From: Trochalopteron elliotii
Lineage: Eukaryota; Chordata; Aves; Passeriformes; Leiothrichidae
NCBI GenBank assembly: GCA_024734555.1
Contig: JANPWX010000211.1
Coordinates: forward strand, 2,295,649-2,359,648
DNA: 64,000 nt
Reading direction: 5' to 3'
The position numbers were made by a program, and so were the translations under genes. This document shows, piece after piece, positions 1 through 12,766 of this stretch. The notes under the pieces are model-generated. The model saw only the letters and a list, made by a program, of their open reading frames with translations, was not told where the DNA came from and did not search any database. Within the stretch, counting starts at the first letter, position 1. Each line of letters begins with the position of its first letter.

Positions 1-2409
1 GCGTTCTCTCTATACTCCAACTTCCTTTTTATCTCAGGCCAACCCTGCAATAACTTCCTACTTATAGATACAAGGAATGTAATTTGATTCATTTATGAGG
101 TCACTCCATTGACCATGTAATATGAATATACATTTTATAGTCATTCAAACTGTCTTTGACTTCAGAACTATTTGTAACTATTGTATACTACAAAAACTAC
201 AACTGTTATGATTGACTGGGAATGAGAAATATTGTATTTGAGGAATTTATTATTTGAGCCAGAGGGAAAGCTGAGAGTATACAGTGCCAAAGGAAAGGAT
301 TTTTAAATATATCTTTGTGTATTTCTTCATTAGCAAACTTAACTGAGATCATATAGTGACACAATTAGCACCAGAAATGTACAGATAAGAGCTGTCTAGA
401 ACAATTTTTAAAAAATCATTTAAATGAACCTAATGTTTTACAAAGTACCAGGACCTAATAAAATTCACTCGAGCAATATAGACAAATACTTAAATTATTC
501 ACAGCAGGTTTGTTCTTTTTTGAGAACACATGAAAAATGTTGGAAAAGGCACAGGACTAGATGAAATTTAATATTACACAATTTAGAAGAAAACCTAAAA
601 AAAAATCTCATTTTAGTTGAGACACAGTTCCCACAGAACAAGGGCTTTGTAATGCTCGTGTGAGAGAGATATCACAGCATTTCATTCCCCTTTGCAGAAA
701 TCTCAAAGGCATTAAGTGAATCTCTACAAGATGCTTAAGAGGGTCTATTTTTCATGGATTTTAAGCAACTACAACTGCACACTGTTACCACAGTCTGCAT
801 TAATACTGCTACTAAGGTCTGAATGCATCAGCTTTTCCAACCTATTTCTTACTCTTGCTTTATGAAGCTTTATTGTTTTATGTATCAGTGTTTCAAAGTG
901 AATCCTGTCATTGTTTGGAACCTATAAAAGTTATGAAAAAACTTATAAAAGCATTTTAAAGAATGACTGGAAGTATTGGCTGTGTATTATCTGTCTCTCC
1001 CTGATTCCCCTCCAGCCCTTGTGTACTTTGTCTTTACCCTGGTGGTCACACATCTTTTGCCTGATGTGTTTTGGTTTCTGGGTTGGTTCACTTTTGGATC
1101 CCCTTGGGCTCTTTTTGAACTTGCTTATTCCCGGAGTAAGCATTTTCATCTCCTCAAGGTGAGGTGTGACTGTGCTGCTATTCAGAACCCAGAGGAAAAA
1201 CTTCAGCTCAAAGCAAACACTGCAGCAGTGTTAGCCAGAACAAATGTAGCAGCAGCAAACCAACACATTTAAAATTTAGGGCCATGCTGCATTAAAAGGT
1301 GCTGGACTGCATGTTAAACAACTGTCTGTGGCTACAAACCAACCAAACTTCTTTGAGGTTTTTTTTTGTTTTGTTTTGTTTTGTTTGTTTGTTTGTTTTA
1401 ATTCTATTACAAAACTAGATATTAAGACAATGGCGCTTGTTAATGCCAAATCTTTGTCGTGGTCAGCAGTGATGAGGGACTTGCTCATCTTCAGACTGGT
1501 GTACCTGCTTTCCCAAGCCTAGGATCAAGCTATAGCCTCACTTTTTAGTCTGGTTTTCATTTTTGTGTTGCTTCTCTGCTGGACATCCTGACTCCTCTCC
1601 TGATTAGCCTGGCCCCAAGCAGTAACAAACTTATTAGGAGGCCCAGCTGAGAAGTGAAATATGCACTAATAACTTGGCTCTACCTAAAAGGAAAAAAAAT
1701 AAAAAAAAATACTCATTTTATTGCTTCCACTGTCTAGGGGAGGAGAGGAAAATAAAAATTAAGTGGATGGAGTTGAGAGTAAAGGCTTCATGGAATAAGC
1801 AGTGGAAAGCACAAGGAATTAAAGCTGTGGTAAGCAGAAGCTCCCTGTGATCAGGGAACTGAAGATTTTCCTTCACCCCAGAAGTTCCTCCTTCTTGCCA
1901 GCTGAGAAGTTTTATCATATATGTAAAAGAAAAATGAAATAAGTTGGTTTTAGAAGAATTTGTGAAGAGGGAAAGAAGACCTCCCAGCAAGGAAATCAAC
2001 AAATGTAAGCACTTAATCTGTAATTAAAATCTGAAGACGATGCTTGCTGCTCCCCTGTGGAGAGGATGGAAAATACACCTGCCTGCATGCACTGCACAGG
2101 TGAAAAAGCTTTTTGAACAAAGATTTTTGCTGTGAGTCAAAGTTTGCACTTGAATTAGGGCTGGAACTATTGTGTCACAAACAGTAAACTTTCAATTTTA
2201 CTTACATTTTTGCAGGTGTGGGGGTTTTCCTCCTCTTTCTGCCCCTGTGCTTGCTCTGCACTTACCTCCAGTGCGTTCACCTTGACTGGGCAAAGGTGCC
2301 CATCAACCTCTCTATCATTCCCCTCCTCAGGTGGACAGAGGGACAGAAAATAAGAAAGGTTCATGGTCTGAGATAAGGACAAGGAGATATCACTGAAGTT
2401 AAAAGGACT
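1..2409. other. AT-rich noncoding DNA
   Basis: I see no gene here. ORFs are short, overlap on both strands and resemble no family I know. A T-rich (TTTTG/TTTG) microsatellite lies at about 1353-1401. The sequence could be intergenic or deep intronic; nothing in the window decides which. Confidence 0.6.
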
Positions 2410-3150
2410 ACCCCTTACCCCTCCCTTTCTCCTGGGATCAGCCTTACTTCCAATTTCTTTTCACTTTCAGTTTCTTCCCTTGAGTGATGTAGGGGGACAG
2501 GGAAGGTGGGTTGAAGTCAGTTTATCCCACATCTGCTGCTCCATTCTCCTCACATTCTCCCCCTGCCCCACTGTGGGTCCCTCTCTCCACAGGTCCCCTG
2601 GTCCTGCCAGGATCCTGCCTCAGTGCAGGCTTCCCATGGAGGTCACAGCCTCCTCTGAGGAGAACCATAGAATGTCTTGGGCTGAAAAGGACCTTAAAAA
2701 TCATCTCATTCCAAACCCCTTGCTTGGACAGTGACACCTTCCACTAGGACAGGTTGCTCACAACCCCATTTAGCCTGGCCTAGAACTCTCCAGGAATGCA
2801 GTCATCCACCTGCTCCAGGTCCTGCACTGACTGCAGGTGGATCTCTGCTCCTCCCTGTCTGCACCACCAGCTGCCATGGAATCTCTGCTCTCACTTCTGG
2901 AGCAGTTCCTCTCCCTTCCTCTTTACTGACCCTGGTGCTTCTCTCACATATTGTCACTTCTCTTCCCAGCAGGTTTTTACCCTCCTCCTTGATTACGCTC
3001 TCCCAGAGCATAATACGCACTCCCACCAACACTTGGCCTTGGACAGTGGCAGGTCCATCCTGGAGCCAGCCGGCACTGCCTCCACTGGACATGGGGAAGC
3101 CAGCTGTAGCTCTCCTCCACTGAAACCTTGCCACACCTATCGTATGAGAA
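2410..3150 (+). mobile_element. Avian ERVL-type LTR fragment, interrupted by a CR1
   Basis: This stretch carries the degenerate pattern of a very common avian LTR family: repeated 'tgctcc...tgtgggtcc' and 'ggtcacagcctcc' phrases, then 'ctgactgcaggtggatctctgctcc', 'actgaccctggtgcttctctcac', and a 3' part with 'ggagccagccggcactgcctcc' ending near 'ccttgccacacc' (about 3138). I recognise the family from general knowledge of bird genomes and have not aligned it. Orientation is plus, inferred from the order of the blocks and from the related LTR at 36.3 kb. I could not locate the 5' boundary or a TSD, so this is probably truncated. A CR1 3' end splits it at about 2668-2795. Confidence 0.6.
2668..2795 (-). 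mobile_element. CR1 LINE 3' end (reverse orientation)
   Basis: The stretch begins 'ccatagaatgtcttgggctg' and continues through 'aaaaggacctta', 'ccttccactagga', 'caggttgctcac' and 'agcctggcc'. This is the reverse complement of the canonical 3' untranslated end of avian CR1 LINEs. Only about 130 bp is present, as expected for a severely 5'-truncated CR1 copy. It sits inside the LTR-derived repeat, so it inserted after that LTR. Confidence 0.85.
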
Positions 3151-5864
3151 TGTCACAGAAATATTTGTGTTGTTGCATGAGGCTTATCTCTACCAGATTT
3201 CTCATCTGTAGTAGGGTAAAGGATGCTTGAGTCTGATGAATAGCATTTCTCACTGGAAATCCCACTTTCTATACCATAATAGATGGTCCTTTATTCCTGT
3301 TTCTTCTGTTCCCTGTTTAACTTTTGGACATGTCTCTGTCTGGTATTTTGGAAAGGCAGAGGGTTCTCTTTAAATGTCCTCTGTCCTACTTTATGTAACA
3401 CAACAAGAGTCAACAAAGTTTCTATTGTCTTCTATTCAGTTTTTCATTCAATTACTTAACAGGGATTTAGAAAGTGACTGCTTCTGCCTAAAGGCTTAGG
3501 TGTCTATACCAGCTATTTAAATTTTTTCTCCTAAAGTATTTTCATTACTGTATCACAGTAGGGCACCAAAATACATCAGTGCTGTTGTAAGTGAAAACTG
3601 ATGCATCTGCAATCATTTGGTTTACATTTGGAGGTGATGATAGTGGTGATTGTAATTAACTGAATTTGCTGTTCATTGTTGGCTGCAGAAAAGAATGTAT
3701 AATTATTATCCATGTCTGCCTCAATTCCTAATCCACAGACATTGTGGACTGTACTGGCTATACTGTACTTGGTGCAAATAGATGTAGTATGCTTTCCATT
3801 TAAGAAACTTTATGGAATGAATACCCTTGTCTTCAAATTAATTAATATGAGTTGGCCAAAAGGCTTGTATTGCAAACTCCAGTGTGTGTTATACTTACAA
3901 GCAGTTCGTTTGCAGCAGGTACTCCTTGCTGGGAGAACATATTGAGTCACTTAAATCACACCTCTTTTCCCCCCTCTCTTCTCTGTCTGAGTAATAAAAA
4001 TTTCTATGTAGGAAAAAGAATTTGCAATTTTGTAAGTAGAATGAAAGTGATCAGTAGTAGCATAGGGATCCATAGGGACCTGTTCTGATACACAAGGAGG
4101 TATTTCTAGAATAGCAGTTATAGAACAAAATAGCAGTTAAAGAACTGCACTGAGTGATAGTTACAGTATGTAGAGGAAAATTGCATTTGACTCTGGATTG
4201 TTGGATTTGAAGGTCCATCATCACAGTTTTCCATGTTGCCACTGAAGTAGCAATGCTAAAAGACATGGCTTCTTAAATGAATTGCCTTATTAATTGGACT
4301 ATAACAGTGGGATAGTGTGGGTATCATTTGATTTCAATGCTGTCTACAATTTTTTACTATGAGTGCAGTCTGCTCCAAAGTGTAATTCCTATGCTGAGGT
4401 GGAAGAACTGACAGAGGGGACCATGTGACAGGATGACATGCTTTTTAGGTTGAAAATAACTATATCATACAGTGAGAGAGACTAAGCTGTCATAAAGCTT
4501 TGGGAGTAGAAATAACATTGTATAGCTGAGGCATGTGAAGAAAGCTTACTCCAATACAACTGGAGTTGTAAAACGAACAAAAACCTTAAATGAACAAAAT
4601 GTTAAACAGTGGCCAATAATTACTCTATCCTCTCATGGATAACTGAGCTATGGGGGAAAACTTGCAGTTTGATCTCCAGCCCTCAGCAAGTGACTTAACC
4701 TTGCTGTGCTACAGATTTGATACATAACTGGTTTTAGGATATGGGTTGAAAATCCTAATTTTTAATACTTTAACCTCTTCAAGATTCATTTGCCTAAGAA
4801 AGCTGTATATATGCACAGGGTTGTTTGAGTAAATTAAGTCACAAGATTGCCTTATGTTGAATCCTACTTTTTTCTTCTTTTTTTTTTCCCTCTAAACAGT
4901 AAATTCTAGAAGCTGAATGGAATTAATTGAAATTAAATGGAATGCCTGACATTCCATTTAATTAGGATGTCAGGCAGTGATCTCAGGTCCTGAGATGTAC
5001 TTGCTGTTTTCCAGGGGATCCCCAGAGGAGGTAACAGTGGTTTCCGTGGTACTGACACAGGCAGCAATAGTATACTGACAGTGAAATGTGGAGTGCTGTG
5101 CTTGAAGCAGTAGACTGAAACTTTAAGATGTCAACAAATCTAGCTCTTTCTATATAAACTGGATTTATTTTGGATACTGCTTGGATAGCTTGATGTTCTT
5201 TTTTAATTAGCAGTCTCAAGGAAGGTTGCATCTGATTATTTGATTATTAGGAATGGAAATGTGGCTCAATATGATATTGGAGTGTTTCATATACTTCATG
5301 CTCTTGAAATGTCATACAAACTACGTAACTTCACAAGTTTTTCCTTTGTAATCTTTAAAGTTTTTTACATAAGCCCATTATTAGTTAGGGAAAGCCCCTC
5401 CACATAAGCCAAACCTCTGTGAGCTAAGGAGCTAAATTTCATTCAGTGATGTGTATCATGTATCTCAGTTCCAGCAATGGCCATTCTCCCCCTCTTGTAC
5501 ACTTGTCTACATTCATCTGGCTTTTCTTTCAACCAATTTTTATCTTGTTGCCATACAATTCTAATAAAGAATTTGGCTGATGACTGGAATCTCAAAGGAC
5601 CAAATTGTTTCCTATTGCTTGTGAAACTCCTTCTATGTTCTTACACAAAGTAGTTGGTGATGAACTTTTTTACGTTCATGGGATGATCTGAAAATTTCCA
5701 TCAACTAATAATGAATGAGTGGAATTCAGGCAGAGGGGAATTAACAGCACAGATTTCCTGGATGCTGCAGAGTGCAATGAGCAAGGAAAATATCTTGCTT
5801 CTTCTGATCTATGATGATGAATGAAAATGATTACCATGAATTTGAGATTGCTCCCCATACCATT
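3151..5864. other. AT-rich noncoding DNA
   Basis: No recognisable gene or repeat family. The only structure I see is a pair of overlapping hairpins at 4931-4975, listed separately. Confidence 0.5.
4931..4975. repeat. Overlapping, mutually exclusive hairpins
   Basis: A perfect 13-bp inverted repeat pairs 4931-4943 with 4951-4963, leaving a 7-nt loop. That loop plus two bases (4944-4952, GCCTGACAT) is itself perfectly complementary to 4967-4975 (ATGTCAGGC). The two stems cannot form at the same time. No function is claimed. Confidence 0.6.
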
Positions 5865-5972
5865 CTCCTGGAGAACCTGGCAGCTTATGGCTTAGACAGG
5901 CGTGCTCTTCACTGGGTGAAAAACTGGATGGCTGAGCCCAGGAAGGGGTGGGAATAAATCCAGCTCATATAA
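5865..5972 (+). mobile_element. CR1 LINE fragment (reverse transcriptase region)
   Basis: On the plus strand one frame reads ENLAAYGLDRRALHWVKNW, which matches the conserved C-terminal part of the CR1 ORF2 reverse transcriptase (the 'AYG.. ... L.WV.NWL' pattern). It is about 100 bp with no open frame beyond it, so this is a dead 5'- and 3'-truncated fragment. Confidence 0.75.
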
Positions 5973-6328
5973 AACTGGATATTCAGATCTTTTGAGCAGG
6001 ATACAAATAGCAGAACATATTTTGATAGTTTTGTCTCTAGCATAGTTAGTCCTAGTCAGTAGAAGATAATCTTCCTTGTTCATTTTGGGTTGGATTCTTT
6101 CCTCCCTGCACAGTGCTCCTTAGCACTGGACATGTTTACTACACAAAATTTACTCTTGTTTATTGCAGCCAGTTTAGTTTTATTGAAATCCTCCCTCTTT
6201 CCTTGCATAGCTTTACTTTTATTAGGTACAATGCTTTTGCCTTAGAGAGAACAAAAGTTGTAATACCTTGTGGAAATAAATTCCTTTTTTGTTATAAATG
6301 AGTTCCAGCAAACTCCACAGAGTGGGAG

Positions 6329-6772
6329 GAAGCAACTAAACAGAGGATGAGTATTCAACATTTGTAATTACTCTAGAGCTAAGGATCAATTGGTAAAATT
6401 ATTAAGCAGGTGTAAATCAAAAAAGATTTTTTTTTCTTTTTTTGGATGTTAAAGTTTGGAGTGATCTGTGGAAGTTGAGCTACAATACAGCTTAAAAAGG
6501 TTTGACATCTCTTTTCACAGTTACCAAACAATACAATCTCAACCTCATATTTTAAAGCATTTTTATTTTGAAAGCAGAAAAGTCTAATTTAGCTAAGAAA
6601 TAGTAGTAGTTTGCCCTGTTTTCTGTACTTTTTCTGTAATCATGAGGTTCTGGTCACTACACCTTAGCTGATATTCTCCATTTTGTGTTTGGTGTATATT
6701 TAAAATGTGAATTAGTTCTGCTAATTAGGAAACTACTTTTGTCCTAGTGTTTCTTCTCTTAAGAATGAGCTT
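6329..6772 (+). repeat. Left arm of 444-bp inverted duplication
   Basis: Read forward, this 444-bp block equals the reverse complement of 9809-10252. Coordinates pair with a constant sum of 16581, so there is no net indel. By eye I found only three mismatches (about 99.3% identity), at left-arm positions near 6336, 6743 and 6758. Similarity stops abruptly at both ends. The block itself is AT-rich noncoding sequence that I cannot assign to a repeat family. Confidence 0.93.
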
Positions 6773-9700
6773 GTGTTCAATGGGACAAGAATAGTTTTGG
6801 CTTTAAAGCTGGTAAATTTGTGAGCTCTTTTTGTCCAGAGTGCAAGCCTGGATATTGTCAAGGAGACATTTCTTCCTGTGCTAAGGGAGTGCTTGATTTG
6901 CCATTCACACATGATTTTGAGAAAATATGGTGTTGAACAAGGCAAGTTACTGCTGCAGAGTTGTAATTTGTAGTACTGGAGCTTGACTAATTTAGCAGAT
7001 GTCAGATCAGGGTTTTGTCTTAATTCTCATTTATTAGTGTTTATTTATCCCTAGAAAGGAATTATCATAATTCTTCCTTTGTCCTAACCTGATTTTTTTT
7101 AAAGTATCTTGAGCTTTGTGAAGAAAATGGTTCCCTTTACACATAAAAATGTCAGTACTTTGAGTCATTCTTACAGGGAGGAAGAGAAGGGAATGTTCCT
7201 TTGCCTAAACAGCAGCAGACGAAAAATCAGGCCAGAGCCCATCACATGAAATATCTTCATTTTGTTGTAATACATTTTTCTTTCTGCTTTCATTTTCTGC
7301 TGTGTTTTCTCTTGAGAATTGGAAAGCAAAGTTTTTGCTACCATGCTTAGAAAATCAATCAGGTCCACCTAAAGAAATAACTCAGACACCAAGCAGTGTT
7401 TGCCATCAACTTTTTCCTTGATAAATCTGTTGGAGATTTCCAGCTGTGACTATCATTGAACTTACAAATGAGTAAATGGGATGATTCTTTTATTTTTGAC
7501 ATACCTGCAATAAAACTGACAAGTTAATACCAGCTTTGCTGCTATTCTGCAGACCTGTTTCTTGGGTAACTTTGAACATAAATTAATGATTTCAATGGCA
7601 TATGCATATGTCTATAATAAAGTGTTTCCCTTAAGTTTATTTGCATATACTTAGGGCAGAGTCCTGCCTGCTGTTTGTCCAAGCTTGTCATGCTCTACAA
7701 GGACACATGAAAATGAGGAGGAATCACTCCATCCTAATCAAACAACTGTGGGATTCTGTCGTATCTGTGCTGGGGAATGAAGGCTCAGGTCTCTGACTTC
7801 TCCCTGGAGAGGGCTGCAAGTCCAAACCTGGGCAGAAACGGCACAGTTGCTGTGCTGTCCTTGGTGTTCAGCCTTTGTCTGCTCCAACACAACTGCCACC
7901 GTAAACCAAAATGTCAGAAGGACCGAACCACTCAAACTGCAGTTTGAGACCTCTAAGTGCAGACAAAGAGCAGAAGGTATTTTGGTCCTGTTAACAGATG
8001 CCAGCTTTGGACTTTATAATTGGTTACCATCTGGGATACATTTTTTAAAAAACTACAGGTCAGTAATTTTACTTTGTGCATTTTAAAGAGATGACTAAAC
8101 ATGCAAGAGAGATGTAGACAGAAGGAGGTAAATAGAAAACAAAACAAATATATACAAAGAAACTAATCAAAACAGAATGATACAGACAGTGAAAGATAAA
8201 ATCACGATGTATAACTGAACAAAACATTAGTCACTTGAGATTGGAACTATGGGGATTAATGTGAATAATTCTCATGGAAAACCAAAGTGAGCATATCATA
8301 AAATATTGCCATGTCTGTCAAAGAAAATTTAATCTACACAGTGTACATTTAAATAAGTATAATTTGAAAATGAAAAGAAATATCCTAAACCAAAGAAATA
8401 CAAAACAACTGGAACAGAAAAAGAAATTGCAGAAAGAAACAGTGCGAGTGGAGTAAGTAATAATGATAAATGGCAAGGTAAAAGACAGAAAACCCCTTGA
8501 GGAAATGGCTCAAGGGAGCAAGATGTTCAGTTACAAGGATAGCCAAAAGTAATTCTGCAGTGGTTTAAAAGAAAGCTAAGAAGATGAAGGTGAATAAATT
8601 ATTCTGTAGAACATTTTCCATACCTCTGTAGCAATGTATCTGTATAACAGGCCATTTTGATGCACCAGCCAAAGCGGTCATGAGTAATACTATCAAAACA
8701 CCTGCAGTTTTGTTATTAGAGCTCTCAGGAGTTCATCAAGGTTACTGAGAAAACCACAGGATCAAAAATAAGAAGAGAGCCTGAGAAATTGTCTGCAAAA
8801 AATGTAAACCCTAGATACGGGAAGCACAATGTAAGGATGGACACTTGATCAACTGGGTGTCCTGAAGGACGTGTGCTAACCTCATGAAGAAGCAGCTCAG
8901 CCAGCCCAGAGATGTGTGCTCATGTGGACAGTAGACCTAGAATCTATATCTGCCATGAAATGTAAACAATAAATGGCTTCTGTTGGAATCATATTGATTC
9001 ATTTATTCAGTGGCCCATTTCCTCCCTGCATACTTCTTCTCTATTGTTAATTTAGTCAGAGACAGAAAAAAGAGAATTGCATTACATCATGTTTGGAATG
9101 GAATGTGATTAGACAGTGTGAAAGCACAAGACGAACCCATTAAAGACACATAAATCAAGGAAAAATATATATTGTTTTTGACAAACAGAGCCTGTGGACC
9201 CAAACTTGGGTGCATAATGATGGGGCAACCTTTGTGATCACCCATCTGATCCATCCCTCAATGGAACAAGGTGCTCCCTTCCCCTACACAAGCTCTAAAG
9301 TGCATTTCCAACAAAAGGCATCTGGGTGATAGCATAGACCATCTTCCACAAACAGCTGTGATCACACTCGAGAGTCTGAGGAGCTGCTGAAGATCAGAGC
9401 AAGATAAGCCTATTGTAAGGATCTGAGCTGATTTGGCAAAGAGCTTTCCATGCTTGGGTACAATGCCAGCTGAAGGTACAGATTTCAAATACAGATGACC
9501 AATAGGTATGATTATATTTTAAAATTAATTTTTATTATAAGGTTACTTTCAAATATCAAAATCTTTTTCCTTGAGTCCTTTCTTGAAATTTAGACTATAA
9601 TGTCACCAGAAGATCACGTTAAGAATTGGGTAGGAGAAATAGCAAGTTTTTCATTCCCTGACATCATGAAGTAACACATTACCTGTTTCAGTGTTGTCCA

Positions 9701-9808
9701 TTTGGCATCCAGCCCTTTCATTTCCAAATGTAATCATTCAGAATAGGTTTGTTCTCCTTCAAATGTTTAACTGACATTTTTATCATCTTGACAGATTCAA
9801 CAGTCTTT
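6773..9808. other. 3036-bp spacer between the inverted arms, AT-rich
   Basis: No coding gene is supported. A possible LTR-like piece lies near 8791-9002 and is listed separately. The rest is unassigned. Confidence 0.5.
8791..9002 (+). mobile_element. Possible short LTR-like fragment
   Basis: The segment starts with 'tgtctgc', carries 'caataaatggcttctg' (a polyadenylation signal, AATAAA, near 8970) and ends near '...attgattca'. This is the layout of the R-U5 end of a retroviral LTR. No TSD was found and the ends are guesses, so the call is weak. Confidence 0.3.
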
Positions 9809-10252
9809 AAGCTCATTCTTAAAAGAAGAAACACTAAGACAAAAGTAGTTTCCTAATTAGCAGAACTAATTCACATTTTAAATATACACCAAACACAAAA
9901 TGGAGAATATCAGCTAAGGTGTAGTGACCAGAACCTCATGATTACAGAAAAAGTACAGAAAACAGGGCAAACTACTACTATTTCTTAGCTAAATTAGACT
10001 TTTCTGCTTTCAAAATAAAAATGCTTTAAAATATGAGGTTGAGATTGTATTGTTTGGTAACTGTGAAAAGAGATGTCAAACCTTTTTAAGCTGTATTGTA
10101 GCTCAACTTCCACAGATCACTCCAAACTTTAACATCCAAAAAAAGAAAAAAAAATCTTTTTTGATTTACACCTGCTTAATAATTTTACCAATTGATCCTT
10201 AGCTCTAGAGTAATTACAAATGTTGAATACTCATCCTCTGTTTAATTGCTTC
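9809..10252 (-). repeat. Right arm of 444-bp inverted duplication
   Basis: This is the reverse complement of 6329-6772 over its full length with about three substitutions and no indels. The flanks (9790-9808 and 10253 onward) share nothing with the flanks of the left arm. The sequence does not show which arm is ancestral. Confidence 0.93.
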
Positions 10253-10956
10253 AGACCTTGATATTTTACAGAACTCTATCACATCATAAAACCTTGTTTG
10301 AGCTTTGTGATCCTTACTCCACCAGATAAGCCAATGCCATGATCATCACCATCAAACATCTCACAAAGAGGAACACCTTATCTAATCTACATAACCTTTG
10401 CTGATGTGCAGTTACAATCCCTTGTCTGTGTCTCTTATGATTTAGTAAAATACAAAACTGACCTTGGTCTGAGAGGCGTTAACACCTTAAGGTGTGCCTT
10501 CCATCTTAAATTATTTTAAGATAAATTACCAATGGAAATATCCAAGATTTTTTTTTAATCCTATCACTATCGGTGTCCAGTTGTGACTCTCTTTTCTTAA
10601 AAAAAGGAGCTAATGAGGGGTCTCACTGAAGTGTTTCCAACAGTTAGTATATGAGCACATGGTGAGGTATGAATATATCTATGGGTTTTGTAGAATTTTT
10701 AATGTTGAAAGGGTTTATATCCATAACATTCTCATTCAGTGAATGTGAAACAAATGAGAAGACATTATTTGGTAGTACCTAAATATGAATATGTATTAAA
10801 TGGTATAATATCACTGCTTTATTAAACAAAGTCTAAGATAAATATGCAAGTGCTTGTGGCGAAGGTTTTGTAAGTCATATTTCACTACTTTGAATAACAG
10901 AGAGAGTGAAGATGGTAGAAACAACTCCAAGGAGCTTGTTTTCTTTGCCAAAATTT
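10253..10956. other. AT-rich noncoding DNA
   Basis: No gene or repeat recognised. Confidence 0.5.
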
Positions 10957-10961
10957 GTTCT

Positions 10962-11649
10962 TGTCCTAGGGTGACTATGATGCCTGTATCCCCACATCGT
11001 CTGTTCTGTGTTCTGTACCTTTAAGACTGGTTCTGAGAGTGAGCAGGGAAAGAAGAAGCACGCAGTTTGTTTTGAAAAACAGTGTTCACTCCTCTGGATC
11101 TGCTCTCATCCTTGGGACTGTGTGGTTGTTTTTTTTTCCTTCGTTCAGATGCACGGAGGGCAGTCAGAGAGAGTTTTTTTTTCTTCCCTTTGTTAGTCTA
11201 GCTAGCTGAGGCAAAGAAGCTTTCCTGGACTGGTTTTTTTTTTCCCTTTTTTTTTCTTTGGGACTGTTTAAATCTGCTCTGGACTGAAAAACCCAGGGGA
11301 GCACTGAGATCTTGTGCCCATGGCCCACCAGGCCGGGACTCGGCATTTTCCAGCAGTGAAGGGACTGGGACTGATAAACAGACTCCTGGCACGGACTCTC
11401 AGTTTTGCCATGTCTCTTCGGAGAGGCGAGAGGTTTTATTGTTTCATATTATTATTATTGTTATTATTATTATTATTATTCATTCTTTATGCTTGTGGGC
11501 ATTTTGTTTGTTATATAAATAGGTTTTTTTCCACTCTTCTCTGAGGGATTTCTTGCCCCAGACCTGCTGGGGGGAGGGGCTGTTTGGATTTGCTTTCCAG
11601 AGGAACCCCATTCGGAGATTTCCTCCCAAATTTGCCCTAAACCAGGACA
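10962..11649 (+). mobile_element. Solo LTR (688 bp) with 5-bp TSD GTTCT
   Basis: The element begins TGTCCTAGGG and ends CCAGGACA, a good terminal inverted repeat with the retroviral TG...CA ends. It is flanked by perfect 5-bp direct repeats GTTCT at 10957-10961 and 11650-11654. Inside are an (ATT)n microsatellite (about 11449-11480), a TATA-like 'tatataaatagg' (about 11513) and a G-rich tract. A 5-bp TSD fits class I or class III (ERVL-like) elements. No internal proviral genes follow, so this is a solo LTR. Orientation is inferred from its resemblance to the LTR 3' end near 15.0 kb. Confidence 0.88.
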
Positions 11650-11654
11650 GTTCT

Positions 11655-12766
11655 ATACTGTCCTATTTCATTTCATATTAACATTTTTCACCACGCTGCA
11701 TCAAGTTTCCTCTTGGAATGGAACTGATAGTGGTAGCTGTGGTTAAGGGCAGCTTGGAGTTCCTGAAGGTCACAATCCAGGGCTTCTCTGGCTGCCTTGA
11801 ACACACAATTATTCAGAGTTCCATGATCTGGAGGAACAAACAAGGGCCATATTAAAGGAGGAAATGCAGCAGACCTTTTAGCCCTTTCCTGTTAGTGAAT
11901 TTGTGCCTCACACAGGTACTGAGCAGGCCAGGAGACTCATCTAAATTCCTGGTATCTGACTGCTGGGGATTTTACTGTGTCTCTATTGACCTATAAAATT
12001 CCTAGTTTCCATTTTTGAGAACACTTGAATGTCTAAGAGATTGCTGAATTTTTTTATCTGAAAAAGATAAATAATTTGACTTTTCAGAAATCTAGAAAAT
12101 TAAAATGTGTTGAATTTTTGATGTTATGTTTTTCTTGAGGTATGAAATAATTTTTTTTTTTGTGCCTTTCAATTAATGCTAATGAACATCACTTTCAAGA
12201 TGAACAACACTCAGTGCTAATTATCTTGAGCACTGCAGGATCATGGAAGGATGAACCTTCATGCAGCTTTTGCAGTCTCAAGAATTTACATCTTCTTTTC
12301 CATTTGTGTAGTCAACAAAATATTCCCATGGCATGGCAAAACAACATGAGAAAAACTTCCAAAATCTTGTAGCCTCTTCCTGGTCATTCAGGAAGAATGA
12401 CCAGGCTCTTGCTGAGAAGAGCCAGCCCCACACGAGGAGGCGAAAGAGGAAGAGCCTGTGTGCAGTCAAGGTTTCACGTCCTTCCCAAAGCCCAGTGTGC
12501 AAAAGGAGATCACGTTGGCTTGGTGTTGGTACAGGAACTATGATAGACTCCCAAGATTAGCCATGCTAATGGCCATGCTAGGGCTAAACACTTCACAAAT
12601 GTTCATGACCTCCCACAGCATGGAGGATATGGCACATTCCATAGCAAACACAGCCCTTCAGAGGAACAGGGCAACACACAAATGCGATGGCAATGAAAAT
12701 GATAAACTCATTCCAGGCAGTACAAGTAATAAAAAATAGATACAAACATAAAATCTACTGAAGTTA
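11655..12766. other. Noncoding DNA
   Basis: No supported gene or repeat. ORFs on both strands at 12.16-12.56 kb overlap each other and look like chance. Confidence 0.5.
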
